Positions 44,052-52,727 of a stretch of DNA of 64,000 nt are shown here, piece after piece. Within the stretch, counting starts at the first letter, position 1; each line of letters opens with the position of its first letter. The position numbers and the translations under genes are program-made. This DNA is from Bradyrhizobium liaoningense (GTDB taxonomy: Bacteria > Pseudomonadota > Alphaproteobacteria > Rhizobiales > Xanthobacteraceae), in assembly GCF_018130785.1 (NCBI RefSeq), contig NZ_JAFCJT010000003.1, forward strand, positions 124,001-188,000, in the 5' to 3' direction. A model generated the notes under the pieces. That model saw only the letters and a list, made by a program, of their open reading frames with translations. It was not told the DNA's origin and did not search any database.

Positions 44052-44444
44052 ATGGACGCACGCGACTTCATCAAGGTCGGCATGAGTGCCGAGCGCACGC
44101 TGGTTGTGCCGGCGGAGCGCACGGTCGGGCATTTCGTGCCCGGCATGCCCATGGTCTACGCGACCCCGATGATGATCCTGGAGATGGAGATGACCTCGGG
44201 CGATGCGATCCGCGCCGCGCTGCAGCCGGGCTGGGTCACCGTCGGCACCGAAGTCGATATCCGCCACCTCGCAGCCGCTCTCGTCGGCGCGACGGTGCGG
44301 ACCACCGCGAAGGTGGTTGCAGTCGAGCGCCGCGTCATCCGCTTCGAGGTCGAGGCGTTCGAGGGCACGCGCAGGCTCGGCGAGGGCCGCCATGCGCGCG
44401 GGCTCGTCAATGTCGAGATGTTCAACAAGCGGCTGGGGGCGTAG
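44052..44444 (+). CDS. FlK-type hotdog-fold acyl-CoA thioesterase
   Basis: 130 residues. Thr38, Glu46, Gly65, His72 and Arg116 are spaced exactly as Thr42, Glu50, Gly69, His76 and Arg120 of fluoroacetyl-CoA thioesterase FlK (a uniform shift of four), as I recall that enzyme. The phenylalanines of the FlK lid (33, 36) are not kept; Val29 and Met32 stand there. So the catalytic apparatus is that of FlK, but fluoroacetyl selectivity is unlikely; it probably hydrolyses another short acyl-CoA. The ATG at 44052 has GAGG six bases upstream; an in-frame ATG in the preceding repeat is rejected. Confidence 0.8.
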   Translation: MDARDFIKVGMSAERTLVVPAERTVGHFVPGMPMVYATPMMILEMEMTSGDAIRAALQPGWVTVGTEVDIRHLAAALVGATVRTTAKVVAVERRVIRFEVEAFEGTRRLGEGRHARGLVNVEMFNKRLGA

Positions 44445-44458
44445 CGGCGAGCGCGATG

Positions 44459-44588
44459 CCGTAGGGTGGGCAAAGGCGCGAAGCGCCGTGCCCACCATCT
44501 TTTCGGGATCGCGAACGAAGTTGGTGGGCACGCTTCCGCCTTCGCTCGTCGAGCTTCGGCGGACAAGTCGCTTTGCCCACCCTACGGC
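44459..44588. repeat. Palindromic intergenic repeat, family B copy 2
   Basis: CCGTAGGGTGGGCAAAGGCG at the left and GCTTTGCCCACCCTACGG at the right, with extra sequence in the centre including the inner pair GTGCCCACCA/TGGTGGGCAC. It lies between convergent thioesterase and proC genes. Confidence 0.83.
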
Positions 44589-44594
44589 ACCGTC

Positions 44595-45419
44595 TTACTT
44601 CGCCAGTTCCTTCGATCGTTTCGTCGCCGCCGCGATCGCGCGGATCATCAGGTCGCGCAGGCCAGGCTCGCCCATCAGCACGCCGAGTGCTGCGGCGGTG
44701 GTGCCGCCCGGCGAGGTGACGTTCTGGCGCAACGTGCTGGAGGGAAGCTCCGACTGATGCAGAAGCTCACCGGAGCCGGCGACGGTTTCGCGTGCAAGCT
44801 TCGTCGCCAGCGCTTCGGGCAGTCCGGCCTCGACGCCGGCGCGCGCGAGCTCTTCGGCGAGCAGGAACACATAGGCCGGGCCTGAGCCGGATACCGCGGT
44901 GACCGCATCCATCAGGCCTTCATCCTCGACCCATTCGACCGAGCCGGTGGCGCGCAGCAGCGCATCGGCCACCGCGCGCTGCGTGGCGCTGACGTTCTTC
45001 GCCGCGACGGCGACCGTGATGCCGCGACCGATCGCGGCCGGCGTGTTCGGCATCGCGCGCACCACGGCGCCACCGCAGACCTCTTCGAGCGATGCGATCG
45101 TGGTGCCCGCCATGATCGAGACCACCGAGGTTTTTTCCGAGACGAATGACTTCAGCTTGGGACCGGCCTCGCGGAATATCTGCGGCTTCACCGCGACGAC
45201 CAGCGTCTCGACGTGGCCAGCCGCCTTCACGTCGGGATTGAGCGCGACGCCCTTGGCGGCCAGCGCCGTAAACTCGGGCGAGATGTGCGGATCGATCACC
45301 GCGACACGGTGCGGGTCGAGCCCGCCCGAAAGCCATCCGGTCAGCATCGCGCCGCCCATCTTGCCGGCGCCGGCGAGAAGGATGGTCCCGGTGATATTCT
45401 TGAGGGTGCTGTTTGCCAT
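44595..45419 (-). CDS. proC: Pyrroline-5-carboxylate reductase
   Basis: 274 residues. The NAD(P)-binding loop is ILLAGAGKMGGAML (~12), and the C-terminal dimer/substrate region has the family signature VTAVSGSGPAYVF (~170) followed by LRQNVTSPGGTTAAAL (~230). It reduces P5C to proline, the last step of proline synthesis. It is downstream of the YbjN gene on the same strand, a common rhizobial pairing, with a family D repeat between them. Confidence 0.95.
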   Translation of the reverse strand: MANSTLKNITGTILLAGAGKMGGAMLTGWLSGGLDPHRVAVIDPHISPEFTALAAKGVALNPDVKAAGHVETLVVAVKPQIFREAGPKLKSFVSEKTSVVSIMAGTTIASLEEVCGGAVVRAMPNTPAAIGRGITVAVAAKNVSATQRAVADALLRATGSVEWVEDEGLMDAVTAVSGSGPAYVFLLAEELARAGVEAGLPEALATKLARETVAGSGELLHQSELPSSTLRQNVTSPGGTTAAALGVLMGEPGLRDLMIRAIAAATKRSKELAK

Positions 45420-45440
45420 CGCTGTTACCACAAACTCGCT

Positions 45441-45575
45441 GTCGTCCCTGCGAACGCAGGGACCCATAACCACAGGAGGTTCTAGTGGACGGAAGGCAGA
45501 GCAACAAGCGTCGCGCGATACCGAGAAATCACGCGGTAGGGGTCCCGGATCTGCGCGTCGCTTGTCCGGGACGAC
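45441..45575. repeat. Palindromic intergenic repeat, family D copy 2
   Basis: Starts GTCGTCCCTGCGAACGCAGG then ACCCATAACCACAGG; ends GGTCCCGGATCTGCGCG and TTGTCCGGGACGAC. The inner CCTGTGGTTATGG partner seen in copy 1 is missing, so the arms pair only at their outer parts. Confidence 0.75.
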
Positions 45576-45620
45576 GCTGAGGAGGGAGCGGCTGCCCCCT
45601 CACTCTCTTGGAGAGAGACC

Positions 45621-46121
45621 TTACGCCTCTCCCACCGTGTCGAACATCGCCGCGTCCATCGCCTGCGCGGTGGTCTTGCCGGCCCACACCACGAACTGGA
45701 ACGCGGGAAAGTAGCGCTCGCAGGCATGGATGGCGCCGGCGAGCATGGCTTCGCATTGCGCGGTCGAGGCAGTCAGGCCGCCGGGCAGCACCAGCGCCTG
45801 GCGGTGCATGATCATGCCGGTGTTGGTCCACAGGTCGAAATGGCCGACCCACAATTGCTCGTTGACCGCAGCGACCAGCCGTTGCACTTCGCTCCGCCGC
45901 GCAACCGGGATCTTCATGTCGAAGGCGCAGGCCAGATGCAGCGCCTCGATCTCGCCCATCCAGGTGAAGGAGATCTGATAGTCGGTCCATTGTCCCTTGG
46001 AGACAATCGTGAGCTCGTCTTCGCCGGAGCGTTCGAACGGCCAGTTGTTGCTGGCAGCGATGTCCTCGACCACCGCGAGCGGGTGATTTCTGGAATCGAT
46101 AGTGCCTTCGAGCAGGGACAT
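45621..46121 (-). CDS. YbjN-domain protein
   Basis: 166 residues. The YbjN fold (related to type III secretion chaperones) is recognised from HPLAVVEDIAASNNWPFER, YQISFTWMGEIEALHLACAF and the long helical half with VGHFDLWTNTGMIMHRQAL and the closing FVVWAGKTTAQAMDAAMF. The role is unclear; in E. coli YbjN affects motility and stress responses. The frame is open further upstream to 46412, but residues there look non-coding, and the ATG at 46121 gives the standard length. Confidence 0.82.
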   Translation of the reverse strand: MSLLEGTIDSRNHPLAVVEDIAASNNWPFERSGEDELTIVSKGQWTDYQISFTWMGEIEALHLACAFDMKIPVARRSEVQRLVAAVNEQLWVGHFDLWTNTGMIMHRQALVLPGGLTASTAQCEAMLAGAIHACERYFPAFQFVVWAGKTTAQAMDAAMFDTVGEA

Positions 46122-46512
46122 TCCGTCTCGACCTCTTGCCTTCTTGTTGTCTTTGATACGCACGCGGTCGGCCCGGCGCGCTCCCTCAACGTCGCTGTCG
46201 CGATCCCCTCGGATCAGCGCGAGCCTGTCGCGGATCAAGTGATGTGATTTGCGGAATCTGCGCAACTGGCTGCCGAGTCCGTCCACAAGCCAGGACTCGT
46301 TCGTCCACAGCTCATCTCCGCCACAATTCTTAACGAATGAGAACAAATCGGAATCGGATTCGCCGATGGCGCGCCAATCGTTAATTCCGCCGGGCGAGGC
46401 CACACCCGTCATGGCGGCATGGGACCATGCGGTTTTTGATGCGGAACGCGCTTGCTGCGGCCGCCGGGCGGCGTCATATTTCCGGTCAGGCCGTTCATCC
46501 CGGGCGGCCGAT
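46122..46512. other. Intergenic region between ybjN-type gene and FMN riboswitch
   Basis: 391 bp. Open frames run through both strands but show no ribosome site or family likeness. It must hold the leftward promoter for the YbjN gene and, toward 46400-46500, the promoter of the riboswitch transcript. An AT-rich patch at ~46325-46350 (TCTTAACGAATGAG) is the best promoter candidate. I see no repeat. Confidence 0.4.
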
Positions 46513-46664
46513 GTTCTCAGGGCGGGGTGAAAGTCCCCACCGGCGGTAAGGGTCGCAAGGCCTAAGCCCGCGAGCGCCTTCCCGAAGGATTTTTCTGACG
46601 GGAAGGGTCAGCAGATTCGGTGCAACTCCGAAGCCGACGGTTAAAGTCCGGATGAAAGAGAACG
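46513..46664 (+). promoter_or_regulatory. FMN riboswitch (RFN element)
   Basis: All conserved parts are present: P1 GTTCTC (46513-46518) pairing with GAGAAC (46658-46663), CAGGGCGGGGTGAAAGTCCC then CACCGGCGGTA, AGCCCGCGAGCG, GGTCAGCAGATTCGGTG, CAACTCCGAAGCCGACGG and TTAAAGTCCGGATGAAAG. It binds FMN and represses the downstream ribH. Between it and the start codon TCCT (46725-46728) can pair with AGGA of the ribosome site (46733-46736), so control may be translational. Confidence 0.96.
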
Positions 46665-46741
46665 GTCGGTGGCAGACGCATCGCAAGGTGCGGCTGTTTG
46701 TCGTTCCGTGTGCCCTGATTCTGGTCCTTTGAAGGAAAGCC

Positions 46742-47299
46742 ATGAATCAGATGTTGCAAGACCCCCAAACCGAAACTTCCGAAGTCACCCAACCGCCGGT
46801 TCCGCAGGATCCGGCACCCGAGCATCCGCGCTTCGCGAAACCGCAGCGGGTGGCCTTCGTGCAGGCCTGCTGGCACCGCGACGTGGTCGAGGAGGCCCGC
46901 ATCGCCTTCGTGAAGGAGGCAGCTGCGCGTCACCTCAATCATGTCGACGTGTTCGAGGTGCCGGGCTCGTTCGAGATCCCGCTGCATGCGCAGATCCTCG
47001 CCAAGACGCGGCGCTACACCGCGATCGTCGCGGCGGGCCTCGTCGTCGATGGCGGCATCTACCGACACGAGTTCGTCGCCGACACCGTGATCAAGGCGCT
47101 GATGGACGTGCAGCTGCGCACTGAGGTGCCGGTGTTCTCCGCGGTGCTGACGCCGCAGCAATTCCACGAGACCGAGGTGCATTACGATTTCTTCCGCAGG
47201 CACTTTGCGATCAAGGGCGTCGAGGTTGCGGAAGCGTGCGCCAACACGCTGCTCGGGCTTGAGCGCTTGCGCGGCCAGGTCGCGGCGGGAATTGTGTAG
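46742..47299 (+). CDS. ribH: 6,7-dimethyl-8-ribityllumazine synthase, type II
   Basis: 185 residues. A ~33-residue Pro-rich extension precedes the lumazine synthase core. Seen: the VAFVQACWHRDVVEEA start with the Trp stacking position, VFEVPGSFEIPLHAQ (~74) and the HEFVADTVIKALMD catalytic-His region. Sequence details fit RibH2 of Brucella/Mesorhizobium, a decamer rather than an icosahedron, also found under an FMN riboswitch. It condenses the ribitylaminouracil and the dihydroxybutanone phosphate. GAAGGAAAG lies six bases before the ATG. The gene stands alone, not in a rib operon. Confidence 0.93.
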   Translation: MNQMLQDPQTETSEVTQPPVPQDPAPEHPRFAKPQRVAFVQACWHRDVVEEARIAFVKEAAARHLNHVDVFEVPGSFEIPLHAQILAKTRRYTAIVAAGLVVDGGIYRHEFVADTVIKALMDVQLRTEVPVFSAVLTPQQFHETEVHYDFFRRHFAIKGVEVAEACANTLLGLERLRGQVAAGIV

Positions 47300-47369
47300 C
47301 GCGCCCTTCACACGGCGCTGATTGTCAATCCCGCCGCCGTCCCTATAAAGTCGGCGGCGGGAGGAGGCC

Positions 47370-48602
47370 GTGCCGTGGAGACGGGCGGCCGTCAAGGTCA
47401 TGTTCGAAGGACACGATCCCTATCTCGTCGCGCTCTCGGTGGCGATCGCGAGTCTGGGTGGCTACACCGGCTTTGCGCTTGCTGCTCGCATCCGCAACAC
47501 GCCTGGCGTCAGTAACCGCGTTCTGCTCGCGGGTGCGGCCGCGTTTCTGGCGGTCGGCATCTGGACCATGCATTTCGTCGGCATGCTGGCCGCGCCGCTG
47601 CCGCCCGATACGGTCTATCTGGTTCTCCCCACCATCATCTCGTTCCTGATCTGCGCGCTGGTGGTCGGCATCTCGCTGTTCTTCGTCTCGATTGGCGAGC
47701 CAACGCTGAAGCGGGTGGCCTCGTCGGCCGTGCTGCTCGGCGTCGGCATCGCCAGCATGCATTATGTGGGGATCCATGGCCTCGCCGGCCATTTCGGTAT
47801 CGTCCACGACCGGACTATGGTGCTGCTCTCGGTCGTGGTCGCGATCGTCACCGCCTATGGCGGCCTTCGCGCCTTCCTGGCGCAGCAGGAAGGCGTCCGG
47901 CTGATCGTCAGCTCGATTGTTTTCGGCATTGCCGTCTCCGGCATGCACTACACCGCGATGCTCGGCATGCATTTCGAGCCGCTGACGGGCGCTGCGCATC
48001 ACCATGTCGGCGGCGGCCTCGCCGCATCGCAGCAAATTCTGTCGATCATCGTTGCCGTGCTGTGCTTCGTCATCGCGGCCGGCTTCTTGCTGTCGCTCGT
48101 CCCCGATCAACGGCGTCAGACTTCGAACTCTGCTGCCGCCGAACCGGTTACTTCGCCGGTCGCGGCGGCCGCCATTGAACTGATTGCTGCGCCGGCTGCA
48201 GCTCCGCGTCCTGTGGCCCCGCTCGGCGGTCTCGGTCAGCCGCCGCGCACGCCGGTTCCACGGTTGCCGGTCGAGAGCGCCGACGGGACACATTTCATCG
48301 AGACGGCCAACGTCCGCAGCGTTCGGGCGGACGCGCATTACACCCGCGTCCATGACGGCACCCGCGAGCGGATGTGCCCGTGGTCGATCTCCGAAGCCGA
48401 GGCGCAGCTCGATCCCTCGCTATTCCTGCGGGTGCACCGCAGCCATATCGTCGCGATCCCGCATGTCGCGCTGGTCCGGAAAGAAGGCGATGGCGCCGTG
48501 CTCGAGCTCGACGGCCCGTCGCCGCACCGGGTGCCGGTGAGCCGGGCCAAGATAGCCGAGGTGAAGGCGCGGCTGGGGCTGGCGAACCGGCGGCAGGCGT
48601 AG
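47370..48602 (+). CDS. coxC: MHYT-domain membrane sensor with LytTR DNA-binding domain (CoxC-like)
   Basis: 410 residues. Residues ~15-245 form seven transmembrane helices with the three MHYT-type motifs WTMHFVGM, SMHYVGI and GMHYTAMLGMH, thought to bind a metal that could sense a diatomic gas. A Pro/Ala-rich linker (~250-310) leads to a LytTR domain (~310-405; ADAHYTRVHDG, FLRVHRSHIVAI, VPVSRAKIAEVK). CoxC and CoxH of Oligotropha carboxidovorans have this layout, and the cox structural genes follow directly. The GTG at 47370 has GGAGGAGG just before it; an ATG at 47400 is the alternative. It is probably the CO-responsive regulator of this cluster; that is inference. Confidence 0.85.
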   Translation: MPWRRAAVKVMFEGHDPYLVALSVAIASLGGYTGFALAARIRNTPGVSNRVLLAGAAAFLAVGIWTMHFVGMLAAPLPPDTVYLVLPTIISFLICALVVGISLFFVSIGEPTLKRVASSAVLLGVGIASMHYVGIHGLAGHFGIVHDRTMVLLSVVVAIVTAYGGLRAFLAQQEGVRLIVSSIVFGIAVSGMHYTAMLGMHFEPLTGAAHHHVGGGLAASQQILSIIVAVLCFVIAAGFLLSLVPDQRRQTSNSAAAEPVTSPVAAAAIELIAAPAAAPRPVAPLGGLGQPPRTPVPRLPVESADGTHFIETANVRSVRADAHYTRVHDGTRERMCPWSISEAEAQLDPSLFLRVHRSHIVAIPHVALVRKEGDGAVLELDGPSPHRVPVSRAKIAEVKARLGLANRRQA

Positions 48603-48627
48603 GACTCAGACCACACGGGAAGTGCTC

Positions 48628-48659
48628 GCCCTTCTCCTACCCTCCAGGGGAGAGTGGGC
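48628..48659. repeat. Small palindrome (family G) after coxC
   Basis: GCCCTTCTCC / GGGGAGAGTGGGC imperfect hairpin 25 bases past the coxC stop. It may separate the coxC transcript from that of coxM. Confidence 0.5.
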
Positions 48660-48690
48660 ATCCTGCGCCATAGGTCGTTCTTTCTGTCGC

Positions 48691-48739
48691 AGTTCGTGCT
48701 CTTCCAGCCGCATCTCGTGCGAAAAACCTCGATTTGTGC
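48691..48739 (+). promoter_or_regulatory. Candidate LytTR operator upstream of coxM
   Basis: Direct repeats AGTTCGTGC (48691-48699) and ATCTCGTGC (48712-48720), 21 bp apart start to start, with a weaker third copy GATTTGTGC (48731-48739). Nine-base direct repeats with a 12-base spacer are the known layout of LytTR sites (AgrA, ComE). The position ~90-130 bp before coxM and just after coxC fits CoxC binding. No binding evidence exists; this is pattern only. Confidence 0.5.
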
Positions 48740-48826
48740 CCGAATAGTTGCGGCGGCCCCAACGCAAGAGTGAGCCTCCCCCCAACGTCCGCGCCGTCGC
48801 GCGCAAAGGACGACGAGGAGGAGATG

Positions 48827-49690
48827 ATGATCCCAGGCTCATTCAGCTATCACCGGCCGGCGAGTGTCGCCGATGCCGTCAAGCTATTGTCAGACCTCGG
48901 CGAGGATGCCCGGCCCCTGGCCGGCGGGCACAGCCTAGTGCCGATGATGAAGCTTCGGCTCGCCACCCCCGCCCACCTGATCGATCTTCACGGCATCGCC
49001 GCCCTGAAGGGCATCCGCCGCGACGGCCAAAATCTCGTCATCGGCGCGATGACCACCCAGCACGAACTGCTGGCCTCGGACGACGTCGCCAGGTCGATGC
49101 CGATCCTGCACGAGGCGGCGCTGCTGATCGCCGACCCGCAGGTGCGCTACCGCGGCACGATCGGCGGCAATGTCGCCAATGGCGATCCCGGCAATGACAT
49201 GCCGGCGCTGATGATGACCTTGGGGGCAACCTATCGCCTCGAAGGCCCGGGTGGCTCCCGCGACGTCGCGGCGACCGATTTCTACCAGGGCGCCTATTTC
49301 ACTGCGCTCGAGCCTGGCGAAATTCTCACCTCGGTGTCGGTTCCGGTACCGGCGGCCGGCCACGGCTACGCCTACGAAAAGCTCAAGCGCAAGGTCGGTG
49401 ATTACGCGACTGCCGCTGCCGCCGTCGTTCTCACCATGGCCGGCGGCAAGGTCGCGACCTGCTCGATCGGGCTGACCAACGTACACGAGACGCCGCTGCT
49501 CGCCGCTGACGCCGCCAAGGCCGTGATCGGGACCAGCCTTGATGCAGCCACACTAAAGAAGGTCGCCGCTGCCGCCGAAGCGATCATGGCGCCGGCCGCG
49601 GACGCGCGCGGACCGGTCGAATACCGAAAGCATGTCGGCGGCGTCATGGTGACGCGGGCGCTGCAGCGTGCCGCTTCCGTCGCAAAATAA
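48827..49690 (+). CDS. coxM: CO dehydrogenase medium (FAD) subunit
   Basis: 287 residues. FAD-binding motifs AGGHS (32-36) and TIGG (111-114) fall at the same numbers as in the A. carboxidovorans CoxM, which supports the ATG at 48827 rather than the one three bases before it. AGGAGGAG precedes it. The subunit takes electrons from the iron-sulfur subunit and passes them to quinone. It is the first structural gene; the gene order M-S-L is that of form I clusters. The 224 bp upstream carry a hairpin and the putative LytTR sites. Confidence 0.96.
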   Translation: MIPGSFSYHRPASVADAVKLLSDLGEDARPLAGGHSLVPMMKLRLATPAHLIDLHGIAALKGIRRDGQNLVIGAMTTQHELLASDDVARSMPILHEAALLIADPQVRYRGTIGGNVANGDPGNDMPALMMTLGATYRLEGPGGSRDVAATDFYQGAYFTALEPGEILTSVSVPVPAAGHGYAYEKLKRKVGDYATAAAAVVLTMAGGKVATCSIGLTNVHETPLLAADAAKAVIGTSLDAATLKKVAAAAEAIMAPAADARGPVEYRKHVGGVMVTRALQRAASVAK

Positions 49691-49703
49691 GGGGAGGGGA
49701 TCG

Positions 49704-50204
49704 ATGGCCAAAACACACGTAACTATGAAGGTGAACGGCGCCGAGGTCGAAGGCCTCGTCGAGCCGCGCACGTTGCTGGTGCATTTCATCCGCGAGAATC
49801 TGCAGATGACCGGCACCCATATCGGCTGCGAGACCACGCATTGCGGCGCCTGCACCGTCGATATCGACGGCATGTCGGTGAAGTCCTGCACCATGTTCGC
49901 GGTGCAAGCCCAGGGCAGCGACATTACCACGGTCGAAGGCATGGCCAATGCAGACGGCACGCTCTCGGCGCTGCAGGAAGGTTTCCGCATGATGCACGGC
50001 CTGCAATGCGGCTTCTGCACGCCCGGCATGATTGTCCGCGCGCATCGGCTCTTGAAGGAGAATCCCTCGCCGAGCGAGCAGGAAATCCGGATGGGCATCT
50101 CCGGCAACATCTGCCGCTGCACCGGCTACCAGAACATCGTCAAAGCCATTCAATACGCCGCCGCGAAGATCAACGGCGTGGAATTCCGGGAGGCCGCAGA
50201 ATGA
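49704..50204 (+). CDS. coxS: CO dehydrogenase small (2Fe-2S) subunit
   Basis: 166 residues. The N-terminal plant-type ferredoxin cluster uses Cys42, 47, 50 and 62; the C-terminal cluster uses Cys102, 105, 137 and 139 ([15 protein letters not shown]). These numbers match the crystallised CoxS, as I recall it. The two [2Fe-2S] centres wire the molybdenum site to FAD. GGGGAGGGG lies a few bases before the ATG, and the gene's stop overlaps the coxL start (ATGA), so expression is coupled. Confidence 0.97.
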   Translation: MAKTHVTMKVNGAEVEGLVEPRTLLVHFIRENLQMTGTHIGCETTHCGACTVDIDGMSVKSCTMFAVQAQGSDITTVEGMANADGTLSALQEGFRMMHGLQCGFCTPGMIVRAHRLLKENPSPSEQEIRMGISGNICRCTGYQNIVKAIQYAAAKINGVEFREAAE

Positions 50205-52621
50205 ATGACCTTACTCCCACGCGGGAACAACGCACCGCTGCGCTCGAAGGCATGGGCTGCAAGCGCAAGCGCGTCGAGGACATCCGCTTCACCCAGGGCA
50301 AGGGCAATTATGTCGACGACGTCAAGCTGCCCGGCATGCTGCATGGCGATTTCGTCCGCTCGCCGCATCCGCACGCGCGCGTCAAGAAGATCGACGACAG
50401 CGCGGCGCTGAAGGTGCCGGGCGTGCTCGCGGTCATCACCGCCGAGACGCTGAAGACCGTCAACCTCGCCTGGATGCCGACGCTCGCCGGCGACGTGCAG
50501 ATGGTGTTGGCCGACGGCAAGGTGCTGTTCCAGAACCAGGAGGTCGCCTTCGTGGTCGCGACCGACCGCTATGCGGCCGATGACGGCATCAACGCGGTCA
50601 TCGTCGAGTACGAGCCGCTGCCGCCGCTGGTCGATCCCTTCAAGTCGATGGACAAGGATGCGCCGGTGCTGCGCGAGGACCTCGTTGGCAAGACCACCGG
50701 CGCGCATGGTCCGCGCAAGCACGACAACCACATCTTCGAGTGGACCGTCGGCGACAAGGAGCTGACCGACGCCGCCTTCAACAAGGCCGAGGTCAAGATC
50801 AAGGAGATGATCTCCTATCACCGCACCCATCCGTCGCCGCTCGAGACCTGCCAGTGCGTCTGTTCGTTCGACAAGATCAAGGGCGAGCTGACGATCTACG
50901 GCACGTTCCAGGCCCCGCACGTGATCCGCACGGTGGTTGCGCTGATCGCAAAGCTGCCGGAGCAGAAGATCCACGTGATCGCGCCCGATATCGGCGGCGG
51001 CTTCGGCAACAAGGTCGGCGCCTATCCCGGCTATATCTGCGCGGCCGTCGCCTCCATCGTCACCGGCAAGCCGGTGAAATGGGTCGAGGACCGGATCGAG
51101 AACCTGACCGCGACTTCGTTTGCGCGCGACTATCACATGACGACCGAGATCGCCGCGACGAAGGATGGCAAGGTGACGGGTCTTCGTGTCCACGTGCTCG
51201 CCGATCACGGCGCGTTCGATGCCTGCGCCGACCCGTCGAAATGGCCGGCCGGCTTCTTCAACATCGTTACCGGCTCTTATGACTTCCCGACCGCGCACCT
51301 GGCGGTCGACGGCGTCTACACCAACAAGGCGCCCGGCGGCGTCGCCTACCGCTGCTCGTTCCGCGTCACGGAGGCCGCCTACTGCATCGAGCGCGCCATG
51401 GATATCCTGGCGCAGAAGCTCAACATGGACCCGGCGGAGTTGCGGCTGAAGAACTTCATCAAGCCGGAGCAGTTCCCGTATCACTCGGCGCTGGGCTGGG
51501 AGTACGATTCCGGCGACTACCACACCGCCATGCGCAAGATGATGGAGACGACCGGCTACGCCGCACTCCGGAAGGAGCAGGCGGAGAAGCGCGCCGCGTT
51601 CGCGCGCGGCGAGACCCGCGAGATCATGGGTCTCGGCGTCTCCTTCTTCACCGAGATCGTCGGCGCCGGCCCGTCGAAGAATTGCGACATCCTCGGCATC
51701 GCGATGTTCGACTCCTGCGAGATCCGCATGCATCCGACCGGTGCAGGCATCGCGCGGATGGGCACCAAGAGCCAGGGCCAGGGCCACGAGACGACCTGGG
51801 CCCAGATCATCGCAACCGAGATCGGCATTCCCGCCGACAACATCATGGTCGAGGAGGGCAACACCGACACCGCGCCTTACGGGCTCGGCACCTACGGCTC
51901 GCGCTCGACGCCGGTGGCGGGCGCCGCGATCGCGATGGCCGCGCGAAAGATCAAGGCCAAGGCGCAGATGATCGCGGCCTACAAGCTCGAGGTCCACGAG
52001 GACGATCTCGAATTCGACATCGACGGCTTCCGAGTGAAAGGTCTGCCGGAAAAATTCATGTCGATGAAGGATATCTGCTGGGCGGCCTACAACTCGGTGC
52101 CCCCTGGCATGGAGCCCGGGCTGGAGGCGGTCAGCTATTACGACCCGCCCAACATGACCTATCCGTTCGGCGCCTATCTCTGCGTGATGGACATCGATGT
52201 CGATACCGGCGTGTACAAGGTCCGGCGCTTCTACGCGCTCGACGATTGCGGCACCCGCATCAACCCGATGATCATCGAGGGTCAGGTGCATGGCGGCCTC
52301 ACCGAGGCCTTCGCCATCGCGATGGGCCAGGAGATCCGCTACGACGACGTTGGCAACGTCGTCACCGGCTCGTTCATGGATTTCTTCATGCCGACCGCGG
52401 TGGAGACGCCGCATTGGGAGACCGACTTCACCGTCACCCCGTCGCCGCATCACCCGATCGGCGCCAAGGGCGTTGGCGAGAGCCCGAATGTCGGCGGCGT
52501 GCCTGCCTTCTCCAATGCCGTCAACGACGCGTTCTCGTTCCTGGGCTCAACGCATATCCAGATGCCGCACGATTTCTGGCGCAACTGGAAAGCGGCGAAG
52601 GATCTGGGGGCGGTGGCGTAG
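50201..52621 (+). CDS. coxL: CO dehydrogenase large (molybdenum) subunit, form I
   Basis: 806 residues. The active-site loop reads AYRCSFR (382-388) with Cys385, the cysteine that binds the Cu-S-Mo bridge; form II proteins have AYRGAGR instead. Gln237 (in TFQAPH) and Glu760 (in [10 protein letters not shown]) occupy the remaining active-site positions. All three sit three residues before Gln240, Cys388 and Glu763 of the A. carboxidovorans enzyme. The product oxidises CO with water to CO2, giving two electrons to the respiratory chain. It carries molybdopterin cytosine dinucleotide and lies on the cytoplasmic face of the inner membrane. Confidence 0.98.
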   Translation: MNDLTPTREQRTAALEGMGCKRKRVEDIRFTQGKGNYVDDVKLPGMLHGDFVRSPHPHARVKKIDDSAALKVPGVLAVITAETLKTVNLAWMPTLAGDVQMVLADGKVLFQNQEVAFVVATDRYAADDGINAVIVEYEPLPPLVDPFKSMDKDAPVLREDLVGKTTGAHGPRKHDNHIFEWTVGDKELTDAAFNKAEVKIKEMISYHRTHPSPLETCQCVCSFDKIKGELTIYGTFQAPHVIRTVVALIAKLPEQKIHVIAPDIGGGFGNKVGAYPGYICAAVASIVTGKPVKWVEDRIENLTATSFARDYHMTTEIAATKDGKVTGLRVHVLADHGAFDACADPSKWPAGFFNIVTGSYDFPTAHLAVDGVYTNKAPGGVAYRCSFRVTEAAYCIERAMDILAQKLNMDPAELRLKNFIKPEQFPYHSALGWEYDSGDYHTAMRKMMETTGYAALRKEQAEKRAAFARGETREIMGLGVSFFTEIVGAGPSKNCDILGIAMFDSCEIRMHPTGAGIARMGTKSQGQGHETTWAQIIATEIGIPADNIMVEEGNTDTAPYGLGTYGSRSTPVAGAAIAMAARKIKAKAQMIAAYKLEVHEDDLEFDIDGFRVKGLPEKFMSMKDICWAAYNSVPPGMEPGLEAVSYYDPPNMTYPFGAYLCVMDIDVDTGVYKVRRFYALDDCGTRINPMIIEGQVHGGLTEAFAIAMGQEIRYDDVGNVVTGSFMDFFMPTAVETPHWETDFTVTPSPHHPIGAKGVGESPNVGGVPAFSNAVNDAFSFLGSTHIQMPHDFWRNWKAAKDLGAVA

Positions 52622-52627
52622 TGTTGT

Positions 52628-52714
52628 CGTCATTGCGAGAAGCGAAGCGACGAAGCAATCCAGACTTTCTTTGCTGTGGCATTCCTGGATTGCTTCGCTT
52701 CGCTCGCAATGACG
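52628..52714. repeat. Palindromic intergenic repeat, family C copy 2, between coxL and coxD
   Basis: CGTCATTGCGAGAAGCGAAG and CTTCGCTCGCAATGACG with inner arms GAAGCAATCCAG/CTGGATTGCTTC. It fills the only sizeable gap inside the coxMSLDEFG run. Its right arm GACGG overlaps the first bases of the coxD ribosome site GGAGG (52714-52718). Confidence 0.87.
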
Positions 52715-52727
52715 GAGGAATAGGGAG

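Noticed and set aside
46122..46412. N-terminal extension of the YbjN protein
   Set aside because: The extra ~97 residues show no conserved pattern, and the domain begins naturally at the ATG at 46121.
46249..46530. A 93-codon rightward frame running into the FMN riboswitch
   Set aside because: No ribosome site, no family likeness, and it overlaps the conserved riboswitch bases, which must be free to fold.
49841..50200. Possible longer CoxL start
   Set aside because: The frame is open through coxS, but the ATG at 50201 gives the known N-terminus and places the active-site residues three from the reference numbering.
50150..52453. A 767-codon open frame antisense to coxL
   Set aside because: It lies entirely across coxL, has no recognised motif and its composition (His, Asp, Arg, Gly, Leu, Val) is that of a shadow.
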